Assembly (NCBI RefSeq): GCF_003172875.1
Contig: NZ_QGKM01000027.1
Location: 1 to 64,000 of the forward strand
Direction: 5' to 3'
Length of the DNA: 64,000 nt
Origin: Leucothrix pacifica
Lineage (GTDB): Bacteria; Pseudomonadota; Gammaproteobacteria; Thiotrichales; Thiotrichaceae
Shown here: positions 56,001-64,000 of the stretch, piece after piece
Layout of the letters: the number at the start of each line of letters is the position of its first letter
How positions within the stretch are numbered: the stretch's first letter is position 1
Program-made: the position numbers and the translations under genes
The notes under the pieces: generated by a model
Seen by the model: the letters and a program-made list of their open reading frames with translations, nothing else
Told to the model about the DNA's origin: nothing
The model's database searches: none

Positions 56001-57256
56001 TCATCCACGGATGGCACTGACAGTAATGCTTCCTTGCTGGCGAAACGTGACTGTCTGAGATGTTGGCGCTGTTGTCTGGGCAGCATTCTTAGATAGTCAG
56101 CTTCCTGTTGTAATAGCTCGGAACCAACCACTTCAGGGATTACATTGGCTGCGGGTGAAGCTGGACGTTTTACGGTTGTTGATGAAACCTCATCTAAGGT
56201 TGTGTAATGAGCGCGTTCAATACCAGCATTAAAGGCTCCCAAGCCCGTATTGTGCTCGGCGTCCAATGCCCAGTTGAGTTCTTTATTACTATTGAACCAG
56301 ACCAGCGCTTTAATAGCGGGGTAGTTGTTTTCAATAGTCACCAGCATGTCATTAACCCACGCAGCCTTACTCTCGTAAATGTCACTATCATCACCGTACT
56401 GACCCTGTGCTTCATTAGGAAGATCGGCTGGCTCAGTCGAAGATACTTCGGCAATCATAATAGGCTTGTCCGGAAAGTCTGTAACTAGCTTCACATATGA
56501 CTGACTGAATGTTTCATCAAAACTTTTCCAGCGGGTGTAGTGATAATTGCTGCCCCAGTTATAGCCATCAATGGATACCCAGTCCACTACATCATCACCG
56601 GGATAATAAACAGAGAAGTCATTATAATCATCGACATCAACATTGTTGACGTTCCACACCCATTCCACATGCTTCGCCACGCCAGCTGCAACGAACCGTT
56701 GATGTATATGACGCCAGGCTTTGATCAACTCATCCGGTTGGTTACTCCACGGAAACCAATCACTATTAAATTCATGGGCAAAGCGAATCATGACTTTAGG
56801 CTGATAATTCGCATCATAGTTGGCTAGCCATAGTCTGAAGCCATTAATCCATTCATAAAGATAGTCGTCCCATGCGCCATCGGAAATTTCAGAGAGCAAG
56901 CTATCGTCTGGTCGTTTGTTGACGGTGGGCATCCAGGTGATCATGGGAATAGCCTGACGTGACACGACGTTACTACTCTGGTATTTCAGGTAAGTCCAGT
57001 CCATGTCAAAGCTACTGAATACATTGATCACCGATATAGGCTTGTGGAGTTTTTCGTTAAAGATGTCAATGATTTGCTCATCCCAACCATCCTGATCCAG
57101 ATAGGCTCCAAGTAGTACACGATCCTGAATTTTATCAACAGAGTACGCGGACACAAATGGTGCTTCAGCGCCTGAGCTGACCGATGTGCCACCATTACAG
57201 CCGAGAAGGAACGCGCATACCATTACGCATGCGGTTAGCATTAACCAAGACTTCAA
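55997..57256 (-). CDS. GH26-like glycoside hydrolase lipoprotein
   Basis: 419 residues from a TTG with GGGGA 7 nt upstream (open to 57277). Lipobox FLLGC, so it is lipid-anchored. The catalytic domain has the acid Glu in MIRFAHEFNSDWFPW and the probable nucleophile Glu in PIMIAEVSSTEPAD, and WVSIDGYNWGS, matching GH26-like mannanase/glucanase folds. The last ~70 residues (PEVVGSELLQQEADYLRMLP onward) are outside the domain. Substrate unknown; possibly an exopolysaccharide. Monocistronic. Confidence 0.78.
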   Translation of the reverse strand: MKSWLMLTACVMVCAFLLGCNGGTSVSSGAEAPFVSAYSVDKIQDRVLLGAYLDQDGWDEQIIDIFNEKLHKPISVINVFSSFDMDWTYLKYQSSNVVSRQAIPMITWMPTVNKRPDDSLLSEISDGAWDDYLYEWINGFRLWLANYDANYQPKVMIRFAHEFNSDWFPWSNQPDELIKAWRHIHQRFVAAGVAKHVEWVWNVNNVDVDDYNDFSVYYPGDDVVDWVSIDGYNWGSNYHYTRWKSFDETFSQSYVKLVTDFPDKPIMIAEVSSTEPADLPNEAQGQYGDDSDIYESKAAWVNDMLVTIENNYPAIKALVWFNSNKELNWALDAEHNTGLGAFNAGIERAHYTTLDEVSSTTVKRPASPAANVIPEVVGSELLQQEADYLRMLPRQQRQHLRQSRFASKEALLSVPSVDD

Positions 57257-57483
57257 CAGAAATTCCCCGTGCAACAAACTTATAATTAATTATTTTGTCA
57301 TAACTCTAAGGCCTGTTTATGTTGAATACAAGAAGATTCTGGCAGACTGCTAAGCGGTGCATTGTGCTACGGATATCAGGTCTATTTGTAGTAAACAAGT
57401 AAATCATCCAATCTAAATAATGATTCTGTGCGTATACAAAATAAGATAACCACAAACATTAAAATAATCAGGAGTCATAACTG

Positions 57484-57999
57484 ATGAACGAACAAATTTT
57501 ATCAAGAAGAGATTTTTTAAGAGGTAGCCTCAAACTAGCAGTCATTGGCGCGGGTAGCGCAGCTTTGGCAAGCGGAGTCGTGCAGGCTGACGGAACTGAG
57601 GTATTTGAAATCGTAAAAACAGATCAGGAATGGCTGAAGCTATTAGGTAAGGATCGCTTTGCGATTCTGCGTGAAGAGGATACTGAGCGTCCCGGAACCA
57701 GTGCATTGCTCAATGAGAAGCGTAAGGGTATCTACCACTGTGCGGGTTGTGACCTACCTGTCTATTCTTCAGAGACTAAGTATGAGAGTGGAACCGGCTG
57801 GCCAAGTTTCTATGATTCTTTGCCCAATGCTATTGGTACCCGTGAAGACAGAAAGCTAATTTTCTCTGTGCGCACAGAAATCCATTGCCGTCGTTGTGGT
57901 GGTCACTTTGGTCATGTGTTTGATGATGGCCCGGCACCAACCGGCAAACGCCATTGCCTGAACGGACTATCTTTAACCTTTAAGCCAGAAGCAGCCTGA
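57484..57999 (+). CDS. msrB: Tat-exported peptide-methionine (R)-S-oxide reductase
   Basis: 171 residues. Twin-arginine signal SRRDFLRG with hydrophobic core to ~35 suggests folding before export. MsrB domain: CAGC and CRRC zinc pairs, SGTGWPSFYD, HFGHVFDDGPAP and the catalytic Cys in KRHCLNGLSL. It repairs methionine-R-sulfoxide in periplasmic proteins. No msrA is adjacent. Confidence 0.93.
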   Translation: MNEQILSRRDFLRGSLKLAVIGAGSAALASGVVQADGTEVFEIVKTDQEWLKLLGKDRFAILREEDTERPGTSALLNEKRKGIYHCAGCDLPVYSSETKYESGTGWPSFYDSLPNAIGTREDRKLIFSVRTEIHCRRCGGHFGHVFDDGPAPTGKRHCLNGLSLTFKPEAA

Positions 58000-58015
58000 T
58001 AATCAGGTTGGGACT

Positions 58016-58068
58016 AGCCCTGAGTTATGGAATAATGCTCAGATTCTAATTGGGTAATACTCAGGGCT
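58016..58068 (+). promoter_or_regulatory. Hairpin covering the hpt ribosome-binding site
   Basis: AGCCCTGAGT (58016-58025) pairs perfectly with ACTCAGGGCT (58059-58068) over a 33-nt loop. The 3' arm contains AGGG (58063-58066), 9 nt before the hpt ATG, so the fold would hide the ribosome site. It could also be a weak msrB terminator. Confidence 0.45.
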
Positions 58069-58075
58069 TTCTGGT

Positions 58076-58630
58076 ATGGATAAAAAATTCATCACTGCTG
58101 CGGAATTGCTGCGGGATTCGTTTCGTTTAGCATCACAGGTTTATGAAGACGGCTTCCGTCCTCAGTTTATTGTTGGGATCTGGCGTGGTGGCGCGCCGAT
58201 CGGGATTGCCGTTCAGGAATACTTCGATTATAAACAAGTGCAGACGGACCACATCGCTGTTCGCACCTCCTCGTATTACGGCATCAATAAGCAAAGTAAG
58301 ACCATCCGCGTCCACGGTTTACATTATCTCATTGAAAATGCGAATGCTGATGACAGTTTGTTGATTGTCGATGATGTATTTGATTCTGGCCGCAGTGTTG
58401 ATGCGCTGATGAAAGAAATTTCCAAACTTTCCCGTTTGAATATGCCAAAAGATATTCGTATTGCTTGTCCCTGGTATAAACCATCGAACAAGTCAGTCAG
58501 TATGACACCGGACTACTTTGTCACTGAGACAGACGAATGGTTGGTGTTCCCTCATGAATTAACAGGGCTGACCCCTGATGAGATTCGTGAAGGTAAATCT
58601 GAGTTGGCAGAAGTGATGGATCTTCTGTAG
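58076..58630 (+). CDS. Hypoxanthine/xanthine-type purine phosphoribosyltransferase
   Basis: 184 residues. The PRPP motif is LLIVDDVFDSGRSVDALM, preceded by VGIWRGGAPIGIAVQEYF, with RTSSYYG and CPWYKPSNKSVSMTPDYFV. It salvages a purine base using PRPP in the cytosol. The base (hypoxanthine, xanthine or guanine) is not certain. Confidence 0.85.
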   Translation: MDKKFITAAELLRDSFRLASQVYEDGFRPQFIVGIWRGGAPIGIAVQEYFDYKQVQTDHIAVRTSSYYGINKQSKTIRVHGLHYLIENANADDSLLIVDDVFDSGRSVDALMKEISKLSRLNMPKDIRIACPWYKPSNKSVSMTPDYFVTETDEWLVFPHELTGLTPDEIREGKSELAEVMDLL

Positions 58631-58642
58631 AACGCTGGTTCT

Positions 58643-58666
58643 TCGCCTCTACCATAGGGGCGATTT
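58643..58666 (+). terminator. Hairpin between the convergent PRT and SDR genes
   Basis: TCGCCTCT pairs with AGGGGCGA (one G-U) over ACCAT, followed by TTT. It probably ends transcription from the left. Confidence 0.5.
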
Positions 58667-59444
58667 ATGGTTCAAACTTTACACCCAGAAAATCGAACAG
58701 TAATCCTGAGTCCTCGGGTTCGAGTGCCTGCATTACTTTTATTAGTTGCTTGGCTGTGTATGCTGGTGTCTGGAGATCTTTGGCAGAGACATTGCGTTGA
58801 AAGGGTTCGGACAGCTTAGTATCGGTTGTGCCGGGTTGTAAGCCACAAATTACGACCGGACGTTTCATGCGTTGTAATTCAATCGCGTAATTCTTTATCA
58901 GCATATTGAGTGCTGCTTTACTGGCGCGATAACTATGCCAGCCTCCCAAACGGTTATCACTGGTGCTGCCGACACGCGCGGACAAAATGCCAATCTTCAT
59001 CGATTGCTGTTTAGGAAAGTGCTCCAGCAAGGCCTTGACGAGTAGTGTTGGGCCGACAGCGTTTAATGCATAGGACTGCATCAGCTGGGCGCTACCTAAT
59101 GTGCGGTAAGTCTTTTCAGGCTGATAAGCCTCGTCATGTAGCCAACCCGTTGCGATGAACACCCAGTCAATCTGTCGACTGACTGAGAGTTGTCCAACCG
59201 CGGTTTGCAGACTAACTTCATCCAGCAAGTCAAAAGCGATCGACTCAGAAACATTGCTGATTTCTGGAAGTAACTCTGGCTTTCTCGCCATACGGATAAT
59301 GTCAATATCAGGGTACTGCAGGATTAATTGCTCACAAAACGCCTGACCAATGCCACCGGATGCGCCGGCGATGAAGACACGCTTTGGGATGTCGTTAGTC
59401 TGCGGTCTTTGCAGAATAGAATGTGTCAAATCGGCTTGTGTCAT
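58665..59444 (-). CDS. Short-chain dehydrogenase/reductase
   Basis: 259 residues. VFIAGASGGIGQAFCEQL, NAVGPTLLVKALL, then GILSARVGSTSD and the active YRASK (GGWHSYRASKAALNMLIKNY), and GLQPGTTDTKLS. Complete catalytic set of the CsgA-like SDR group. Substrate unknown. 12 bp downstream of recN on the same strand. Confidence 0.88.
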   Translation of the reverse strand: MTQADLTHSILQRPQTNDIPKRVFIAGASGGIGQAFCEQLILQYPDIDIIRMARKPELLPEISNVSESIAFDLLDEVSLQTAVGQLSVSRQIDWVFIATGWLHDEAYQPEKTYRTLGSAQLMQSYALNAVGPTLLVKALLEHFPKQQSMKIGILSARVGSTSDNRLGGWHSYRASKAALNMLIKNYAIELQRMKRPVVICGLQPGTTDTKLSEPFQRNVSAKDLQTPAYTAKQLIKVMQALEPEDSGLLFDFLGVKFEP

Positions 59445-59456
59445 GGTTAGTCTCGT

Positions 59457-61133
59457 TTAATCTTCGTTACCCACATCCAGCATTTCTCTGGCTAGAGCGA
59501 GTGTGGAGTCAGTAATCTCGATGCCCCCCATCATGCGGGCGATCTCTTCAACACGCTCCTCATCCCGCAATGTCAGCATGCCTGTGCTGGTGCTGGTTTT
59601 GCCTTTGATTTTAGTGACTTTGTAGTGTTGGTGCGCTTGTGATGCCACCTGCGGTAAATGCGTCACACACAGTACCTGACGACTGCCGCCAAGCTTGCGC
59701 AACTGTTGTCCCACCACTTCTGCTGTACCACCACCAATACCCGTATCGACCTCATCAAAAATCAATGCGGGTAGTGTGACTTTCTGCGCGGCAATCATTT
59801 GAATCGCCAGCGATATCCGTGATAACTCACCACCTGAGGCAACTTTGACTAATGGCTTTAACGGTTGGCCTGGGTTGGCGCTGACCTGAAACTCAATATC
59901 ATCCATGCCGTGCGAGGTAAACTTACTATCCTCATCAAAGCCACAGTTAATTTCAAACACACCGCCATCCATGCCTAGCTGTTGCATCGCTTTTGACACG
60001 CCTTGGCCTAATTGTTTTGCGGCTTTTTCACGGGACTTATGAAGCTTAGTCGCGCGATCAATATAGGCTTGACGGCTTTGCTCAAGTTTTTCTTGTAGCG
60101 CGTCTAAATCATATTCATCGCCACTGAGTGCGGCCAAACGCCGGGATAAATCACTGAATTTTTCAGGTAATTCCTCCGGTGTCACATTATGCTTACGGGC
60201 CATTTGGTGCAGATCAGAAATGCGGCTTTCTACCCATTGCAGACGCTGAGGGTCAAGCTCGAGACTGTCTTGATAATGACGCAGCGCACTGCTGGCTTCT
60301 TCGACCTGAATTTGCGCTTCAGTTAGGAGAGTTAGTGGTTCTGCAAAACTGCTGTCCAGCTCTTTCAGCTGTGTCATTTCGCTAATCAGGTGGCTCAGCA
60401 CTGAATACACTGAGTTTTGCTCGGCATCATAAAGTTGCTCAAGCCCCGTTGAAGCGGTTTGTAATAAATGCCCTGCGTTTGACAGGCGGTTGTGTTCTTC
60501 ATCCAGTTGCGCGTATTCACCTTCAATCGGTGCCAGCGCCTCCAGCTCTTGCGTCTGAAAACTCAATAAATCAATTTGTGCCTGATGATCACTGCTTTGG
60601 TTTTGTAGCTGATCCAGCTTATCTTGCAGTGCTTTCCAGTCTTTATAGTGCTCATTCAGCGTGTTCAGTTGTTTGTGATGACTGCCATAATCATCCAATA
60701 ATTGCCGCTGCATGTCTTTTTTCATCAATGACTGATGTTCGTGCTGGCCGTGAATATCCACCACTTGTTCGCCTAGCTGACGCAACATGGTCAGGTTTGC
60801 CGGAGTACCGTTGATCCATGCGCGTGACTTGCCGGTATTGGTAATGACACGTCGCAGAATGCATTGATCATCCTGATCGAGATCCTGATCCTGCAGCCAT
60901 TTTAAGGCTGTCGGAGTGTCTGAAATATCAATGGTCAGTGTAATTTCAGTCTTTTCCGCACCATGACGCACCACACCGCTGTCGGCGCGATCACCCAGTA
61001 CCAAACCGATGGCATCGACCAGAATGGATTTACCCGCGCCGGTCTCACCCGTAAGGGCGGTCATGCCTGGCTCTAGCTCTAAGTCTAGTGTTTCGATAAT
61101 GGCAAAGTCACGAAGGAAGATATGGCTTAGCAT
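59457..61133 (-). CDS. recN: DNA repair protein RecN
   Basis: 558 residues from the ATG at 61133, giving MLSHIFLRDFAIIETLDLEL and Walker A GETGAGKSILVDAI at the usual place; the frame is open to 61193. Central coiled coil ~150-390; the C-terminal half has the signature VASGGELSRISLAIQM and Walker B LIFDEVDTGIGGGTAEVVG. SMC-like protein of double-strand break repair. No clear LexA box (CTGT-N8-ACAG) is visible upstream. Confidence 0.95.
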   Translation of the reverse strand: MLSHIFLRDFAIIETLDLELEPGMTALTGETGAGKSILVDAIGLVLGDRADSGVVRHGAEKTEITLTIDISDTPTALKWLQDQDLDQDDQCILRRVITNTGKSRAWINGTPANLTMLRQLGEQVVDIHGQHEHQSLMKKDMQRQLLDDYGSHHKQLNTLNEHYKDWKALQDKLDQLQNQSSDHQAQIDLLSFQTQELEALAPIEGEYAQLDEEHNRLSNAGHLLQTASTGLEQLYDAEQNSVYSVLSHLISEMTQLKELDSSFAEPLTLLTEAQIQVEEASSALRHYQDSLELDPQRLQWVESRISDLHQMARKHNVTPEELPEKFSDLSRRLAALSGDEYDLDALQEKLEQSRQAYIDRATKLHKSREKAAKQLGQGVSKAMQQLGMDGGVFEINCGFDEDSKFTSHGMDDIEFQVSANPGQPLKPLVKVASGGELSRISLAIQMIAAQKVTLPALIFDEVDTGIGGGTAEVVGQQLRKLGGSRQVLCVTHLPQVASQAHQHYKVTKIKGKTSTSTGMLTLRDEERVEEIARMMGGIEITDSTLALAREMLDVGNED

Positions 61134-61484
61134 TGTTGTTTTATTCCTGAGTGTGTCGGTGGTGGATGTGTTTACTGGTGGGGATAATATCACTCATGCG
61201 AGTGAGGTGCAGGAAAAGTGATGAGTGAAAGGGTTGTGGAAGATGTGTACCCGAAGCTCGATATAGGCGTTTATTGTAACGACTTAATCTAATGGAATTA
61301 GCTGACTACCCTGATGTAATTTCAGTCGGAAATCATTAATGACGATAAACTAGGCTATAGTTATGGTTAACAAGATCAGATCTATATGGGGAGCTTTGAA
61401 AAGCTAAGTTGACAAGTTCTCTGAGCATCAAACTGTGGTTTTATATTAATTTTCTGATGTATGTAATAGGGGTTTATTCTCTTC
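61134..61484. promoter_or_regulatory. Intergenic region between recN and the MDR oxidoreductase gene
   Basis: About 350 bp. It holds the divergent promoters. A short dyad TCACTC ATGC GAGTGA lies at about 61192-61207. No LexA-type box and no convincing gene. Confidence 0.35.
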
Positions 61485-62450
61485 ATGAAAGCTACTAACT
61501 GGACTGCCTATGGTACTCCCGACGTCTTACAACTAAAAGATGTTGAAAAGCCATTCCCAAAAAATCATGAAGTGTTAATAAAAGTCTATGCATCTACTGT
61601 TACTCCAGGCGATTGTAGACTTCGGGCATGCAGAGTGCCCAGAGGCTTCTGGCTACCGACCCGATTAGCGTTTGGTTTATTCAAACCCAGAAAGCCCATA
61701 TCAGGTATGGAGTTTTCCGGAGAGGTTGAGTTAGTCGGGAAGGATGTAAGTCAATTTAAAAAAGGCGACAGAGTCTATGGAACCGCAGGCATGAGTTTGG
61801 GGGCGAATGCCGAATACGTCTGTCTGTCTGAGACAAAACCCTTAGTAAAAATTCCCGACCATATCAGTTATAAAGATGCAGTTGCCATTATGTTTGGTGG
61901 GCTGACGGCGCTTCATTTTCTTCGGGATGAGGCAAAGGTGCGCAGTGGCCAAAAGGTACTGGTGAACGGAGCGTCCGGTTCAGTCGGAACTGCTGCGGTA
62001 CAAATTGCCAAATATTATGGGGCGGAGGTGACGGGTATCTGCAGCGAACCGAATCATGAACTAGTGATGTCCATTGGCGCTGATCACATCATTGATTACA
62101 CCAGAGAGAGCTTTGTGGATAATGGGGAAACCTACGATATTATTCTCGATACAGTAGGCAACTTGTCGTTTTCTGTCTGTGCTAAATCTCTTTCATCTCA
62201 GGGAGAACTAGTGCTGATAGTCGCTGATTTACAGACCACTTTACAGTCGGTCTTTAATAAGCAATTGATTTGCGGAGTAGCTGATGAAAGCAAGGAGGCG
62301 CTAAACTTTCTGCTAGGTCTTGTTGATTCGGGAGCGTTCACATCAGTGATCGATAGTCTTTATCCCTTAGAAAAAACAGCGGAAGCGCACCGATATGTCG
62401 ATAAGGGACATAAGTGCGGTAGCGTTGTGTTAGTCGTGACAGATGAATAA
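61485..62450 (+). CDS. Zinc-independent MDR oxidoreductase (quinone oxidoreductase-like)
   Basis: 321 residues. Medium-chain dehydrogenase fold: N-terminal GroES-like part (MKATNWTAYGTPDVLQLKDV), GMEFSGEVELVG, and the NADPH motif LVNGASGSVGTAAVQIAKYYG. No zinc ligands at the usual places, so it is an alkenal/quinone-type reductase. Substrate unknown. Stand-alone. Confidence 0.85.
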   Translation: MKATNWTAYGTPDVLQLKDVEKPFPKNHEVLIKVYASTVTPGDCRLRACRVPRGFWLPTRLAFGLFKPRKPISGMEFSGEVELVGKDVSQFKKGDRVYGTAGMSLGANAEYVCLSETKPLVKIPDHISYKDAVAIMFGGLTALHFLRDEAKVRSGQKVLVNGASGSVGTAAVQIAKYYGAEVTGICSEPNHELVMSIGADHIIDYTRESFVDNGETYDIILDTVGNLSFSVCAKSLSSQGELVLIVADLQTTLQSVFNKQLICGVADESKEALNFLLGLVDSGAFTSVIDSLYPLEKTAEAHRYVDKGHKCGSVVLVVTDE

Positions 62451-62469
62451 CGTCCCTATCATTCGAGCG

Positions 62470-63339
62470 CTATGGCGGCGTAGTACTCCACCCCAATTTC
62501 GTCCTAAGAATATGAAAATAATCATAATCCTCAGGATGGATCAGCAATAATTTATTAGGGTGCTGGCGAATCACAATCCGGTCACCCGCCTTCAAATCCA
62601 CATTAGACTGTCCATCAAACGACACCCGTGCATCCACATTACGTGACTCGCACAGCAGTATTTCAATCTCACTTTCCGAGCTAACCACGATGGGGCGGTG
62701 ACTCAACGTATGCGGACAAATCGGTACCAGCGTCACAGCGCCTAATCCCGGATGCAAAATGGGCCCACCAGCTGATAGTGAGTAAGCAGTAGAACCAGTT
62801 GGTGTCGAGATAATCATCCCATCCGCTCGCTGCGTATTCACAAAATGTCCATCGATCTGGGTGTCAAACTCAATCATGCGGACATCATTGCGCACATGCA
62901 CCGCTACATCATTCAGGGCGTTGCCCGCGCCTAATTTCCTGTCACCACGATACACGTCAGCTTGCAGCATGGTTCGTGCCTCAACGGTGTATTGACCCTC
63001 CAGCATGGCATTGAGTTGCTGGTCCAGATTGGTTGATGAGATGTCGACTAAGAAGCCGAGACGACCAAGGTTGACGCCAATGATGGGAATGCCTTTGGGA
63101 GCGAGTAAGCGCCCGACCTGTAACAGGGTTCCGTCACCACCAATAACGATGGCCAGATCAATATTGTCTGCTAAGTAATCATCGTCATGCCCGGAAATAT
63201 CCAGAAATGATGCCACCGTATGAGTGACGGAAACGGCGAATGATTGGTCAGTTAAAAAGCGGTGTAGCTCATGCAACGTGTCGGCGATGCGGGTGTCTTG
63301 TTGTTTTGAGAATAATCCGATTCGACTAAATGAACGCAT
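62470..63339 (-). CDS. nadK: NAD kinase
   Basis: 289 residues. GGDGTLLQVGRLL, GVNLGRLGFLVD, and MIISTPTGSTAYSLSAGGPI are the NAD kinase motifs. It makes NADP from NAD and ATP. Divergent from hrcA, a common order in gammaproteobacteria. Confidence 0.96.
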   Translation of the reverse strand: MRSFSRIGLFSKQQDTRIADTLHELHRFLTDQSFAVSVTHTVASFLDISGHDDDYLADNIDLAIVIGGDGTLLQVGRLLAPKGIPIIGVNLGRLGFLVDISSTNLDQQLNAMLEGQYTVEARTMLQADVYRGDRKLGAGNALNDVAVHVRNDVRMIEFDTQIDGHFVNTQRADGMIISTPTGSTAYSLSAGGPILHPGLGAVTLVPICPHTLSHRPIVVSSESEIEILLCESRNVDARVSFDGQSNVDLKAGDRIVIRQHPNKLLLIHPEDYDYFHILRTKLGWSTTPP

Positions 63340-63411
63340 ACAAAGTCCAGCATGGGTTAGGACGATTAGAGTCGCAAACCTTGGCTACAAATGCAAGCGT
63401 ACTAAATCTAT

Positions 63412-63439
63412 TTGCAAGCATTCACATTTGCCCCCATAT
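63412..63439 (+). promoter_or_regulatory. Possible sigma-32 (heat-shock) promoter of hrcA
   Basis: TTGCAA (63412), a 14-bp spacer, then CCCCATAT (63432-63439), close to the sigma-32 consensus CTTGAA-N13-15-CCCCATNT. About 40 bp before the hrcA start. No CIRCE element (TTAGCACTC dyad) is seen. Confidence 0.45.
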
Positions 63440-63479
63440 AACAGTAATATAAGAATATCTTTATGAGGCAGGCAACGCC

Positions 63480-64000
63480 ATGGCTATTGACAATACACAG
63501 TTGAATGAACGCGCACAACAGCTGCTTAAGGTGTTGATCGAAGGCTATATTGTGGATGGTGCGCCGGTTGGCTCCTCTACATTGGCTAAACGCAGTGGTT
63601 TAAAGATTAGTCCGGCAACTGTGCGCAATGTGATGGCGCTGTTAGAAGATCAGGGCTATATCCATGCGCCACATACCTCTGCGGGGCGTATTCCAACAGC
63701 ACGCGGCTATCGTTTATTTGTTGATTCGTTGGTGAATGTACAGGAGTTAGATCAGAGTGATTTGCACACCATGCAGGGGCGTTTTAGTGACACTCAAACG
63801 ACCAATTCAGAATTAATCCAGACGGCTTCCAGTCTGTTGTCTAATATCACGCAGCTGGCTGGTGTTATTACCTTACCTAGTCTTGAAGCAGTAGCGATTC
63901 GTCACATCGAGTTTTTATATCTATCAACGGATCAGATTTTGGTAGTGTTAGTGATGAGTGATAACGAGGTCCAGAACCGGATTATTCATACCGATCAGGA
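63480..64000 (+). CDS. hrcA: Heat-inducible transcription repressor HrcA (N-terminal part)
   Basis: ATG at 63480, open to the window end (173 residues visible). The N-terminal winged helix is diagnostic: LNERAQQLLKVLIEGYIVDG, PVGSSTLAKRSGLKISPATV, RNVMALLEDQGYIHAPHTSA, GRIPTARGYRLFVDSLV. HrcA represses class I heat-shock genes at CIRCE sites. grpE and dnaK probably follow outside the window. Confidence 0.94.
   Translation, partial: MAIDNTQLNERAQQLLKVLIEGYIVDGAPVGSSTLAKRSGLKISPATVRNVMALLEDQGYIHAPHTSAGRIPTARGYRLFVDSLVNVQELDQSDLHTMQGRFSDTQTTNSELIQTASSLLSNITQLAGVITLPSLEAVAIRHIEFLYLSTDQILVVLVMSDNEVQNRIIHTDQ

Noticed and set aside
61134-61260. LexA box for recN
   Set aside because: No CTGT-N8-ACAG match; the only dyad (TCACTC ATGC GAGTGA) does not fit.
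61221-61292. 23-codon ORF (MSERVVEDVYPKLDIGVYCN start) with AGGA upstream between recN and the oxidoreductase gene
   Set aside because: Very short, no family resemblance and no neighbour on the same strand close by; the ribosome site alone is not enough.

Overview
The window is a 64 kb piece of a gammaproteobacterial chromosome of moderate GC content. It is gene-dense and almost entirely core metabolism and information processing. Na+-translocating NADH:quinone reductase (nqrABCDEF), a gammaproteobacterial tmRNA (tag ANDDNYALAA), MiaB/PhoH/YbeY/CorC/Lnt, CmoB, PrmB, oligopeptidase B and the nadK-hrcA pair point to a free-living, probably marine gammaproteobacterium; a Thiotrichales-like lineage is my guess and cannot be proved from the sequence alone. 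I see no prophage, insertion sequence, integron or CRISPR array.

Layout. 0-8 kb: the end of an ASPIC/UnbV protein facing a MauG-type di-heme peroxidase, a LysM protein, a small transaldolase, a DUF938 methyltransferase overlapping a DUF482 protein, mtgA, a HAD phosphatase, and a two-gene operon of a PAS protein and a signal-less PhnD-like binding protein. 8-16 kb: a TlpA-like thioredoxin divergent from a MupP/Gph phosphatase, which begins an operon with a MotA/ZorA-like plus MotB/ZorB-like pair, a YciK-type dehydrogenase and cmoB, then deaD. 16-20 kb: a GlxA-type AraC regulator, ssrA, an SH3 protein and miaB. 20-30 kb: the nqr operon, then phoH-ybeY-corC-lnt. 30-37.7 kb: prmB, psd, then a left-pointing four-gene operon (coiled-coil protein, LC7-like membrane protein, Rab/Ras-like GTPase, HD-GYP protein), ylqF and cvfB. 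37.8-46.7 kb: trhO, TerC, a GNAT/methyltransferase pair, a His-rich lipoprotein, DUF937, ptrB, pssA, leuA. 46.7-54 kb: a family-4 uracil-DNA glycosylase, rimI, pcnB-folK-panC (no panB), anmK and an M23 endopeptidase. 54-64 kb: an ABC-2 exporter preceded by a broken small membrane ORF, a GH26-like lipoprotein, a Tat-exported MsrB, hpt, a short-chain dehydrogenase, recN, an MDR oxidoreductase, nadK and the start of hrcA.

The two most interesting accessory systems are the GTPase/LC7/HD-GYP operon (32068-35697), which looks like a transmembrane signalling module joining an envelope sensor to a small GTPase and cyclic-di-GMP turnover, and the proton-channel pair at 9605-11901, which has the ZorAB/MotAB core but a long coiled coil and no OmpA peptidoglycan-binding domain. 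Several smaller points also deserve a look: a nonsense codon in a small membrane ORF, an A9 tract at the start of the GTPase, two 5-copy microsatellites, a hairpin over the hpt ribosome site, and a catalytic Tyr-to-Phe change in the YciK homologue.
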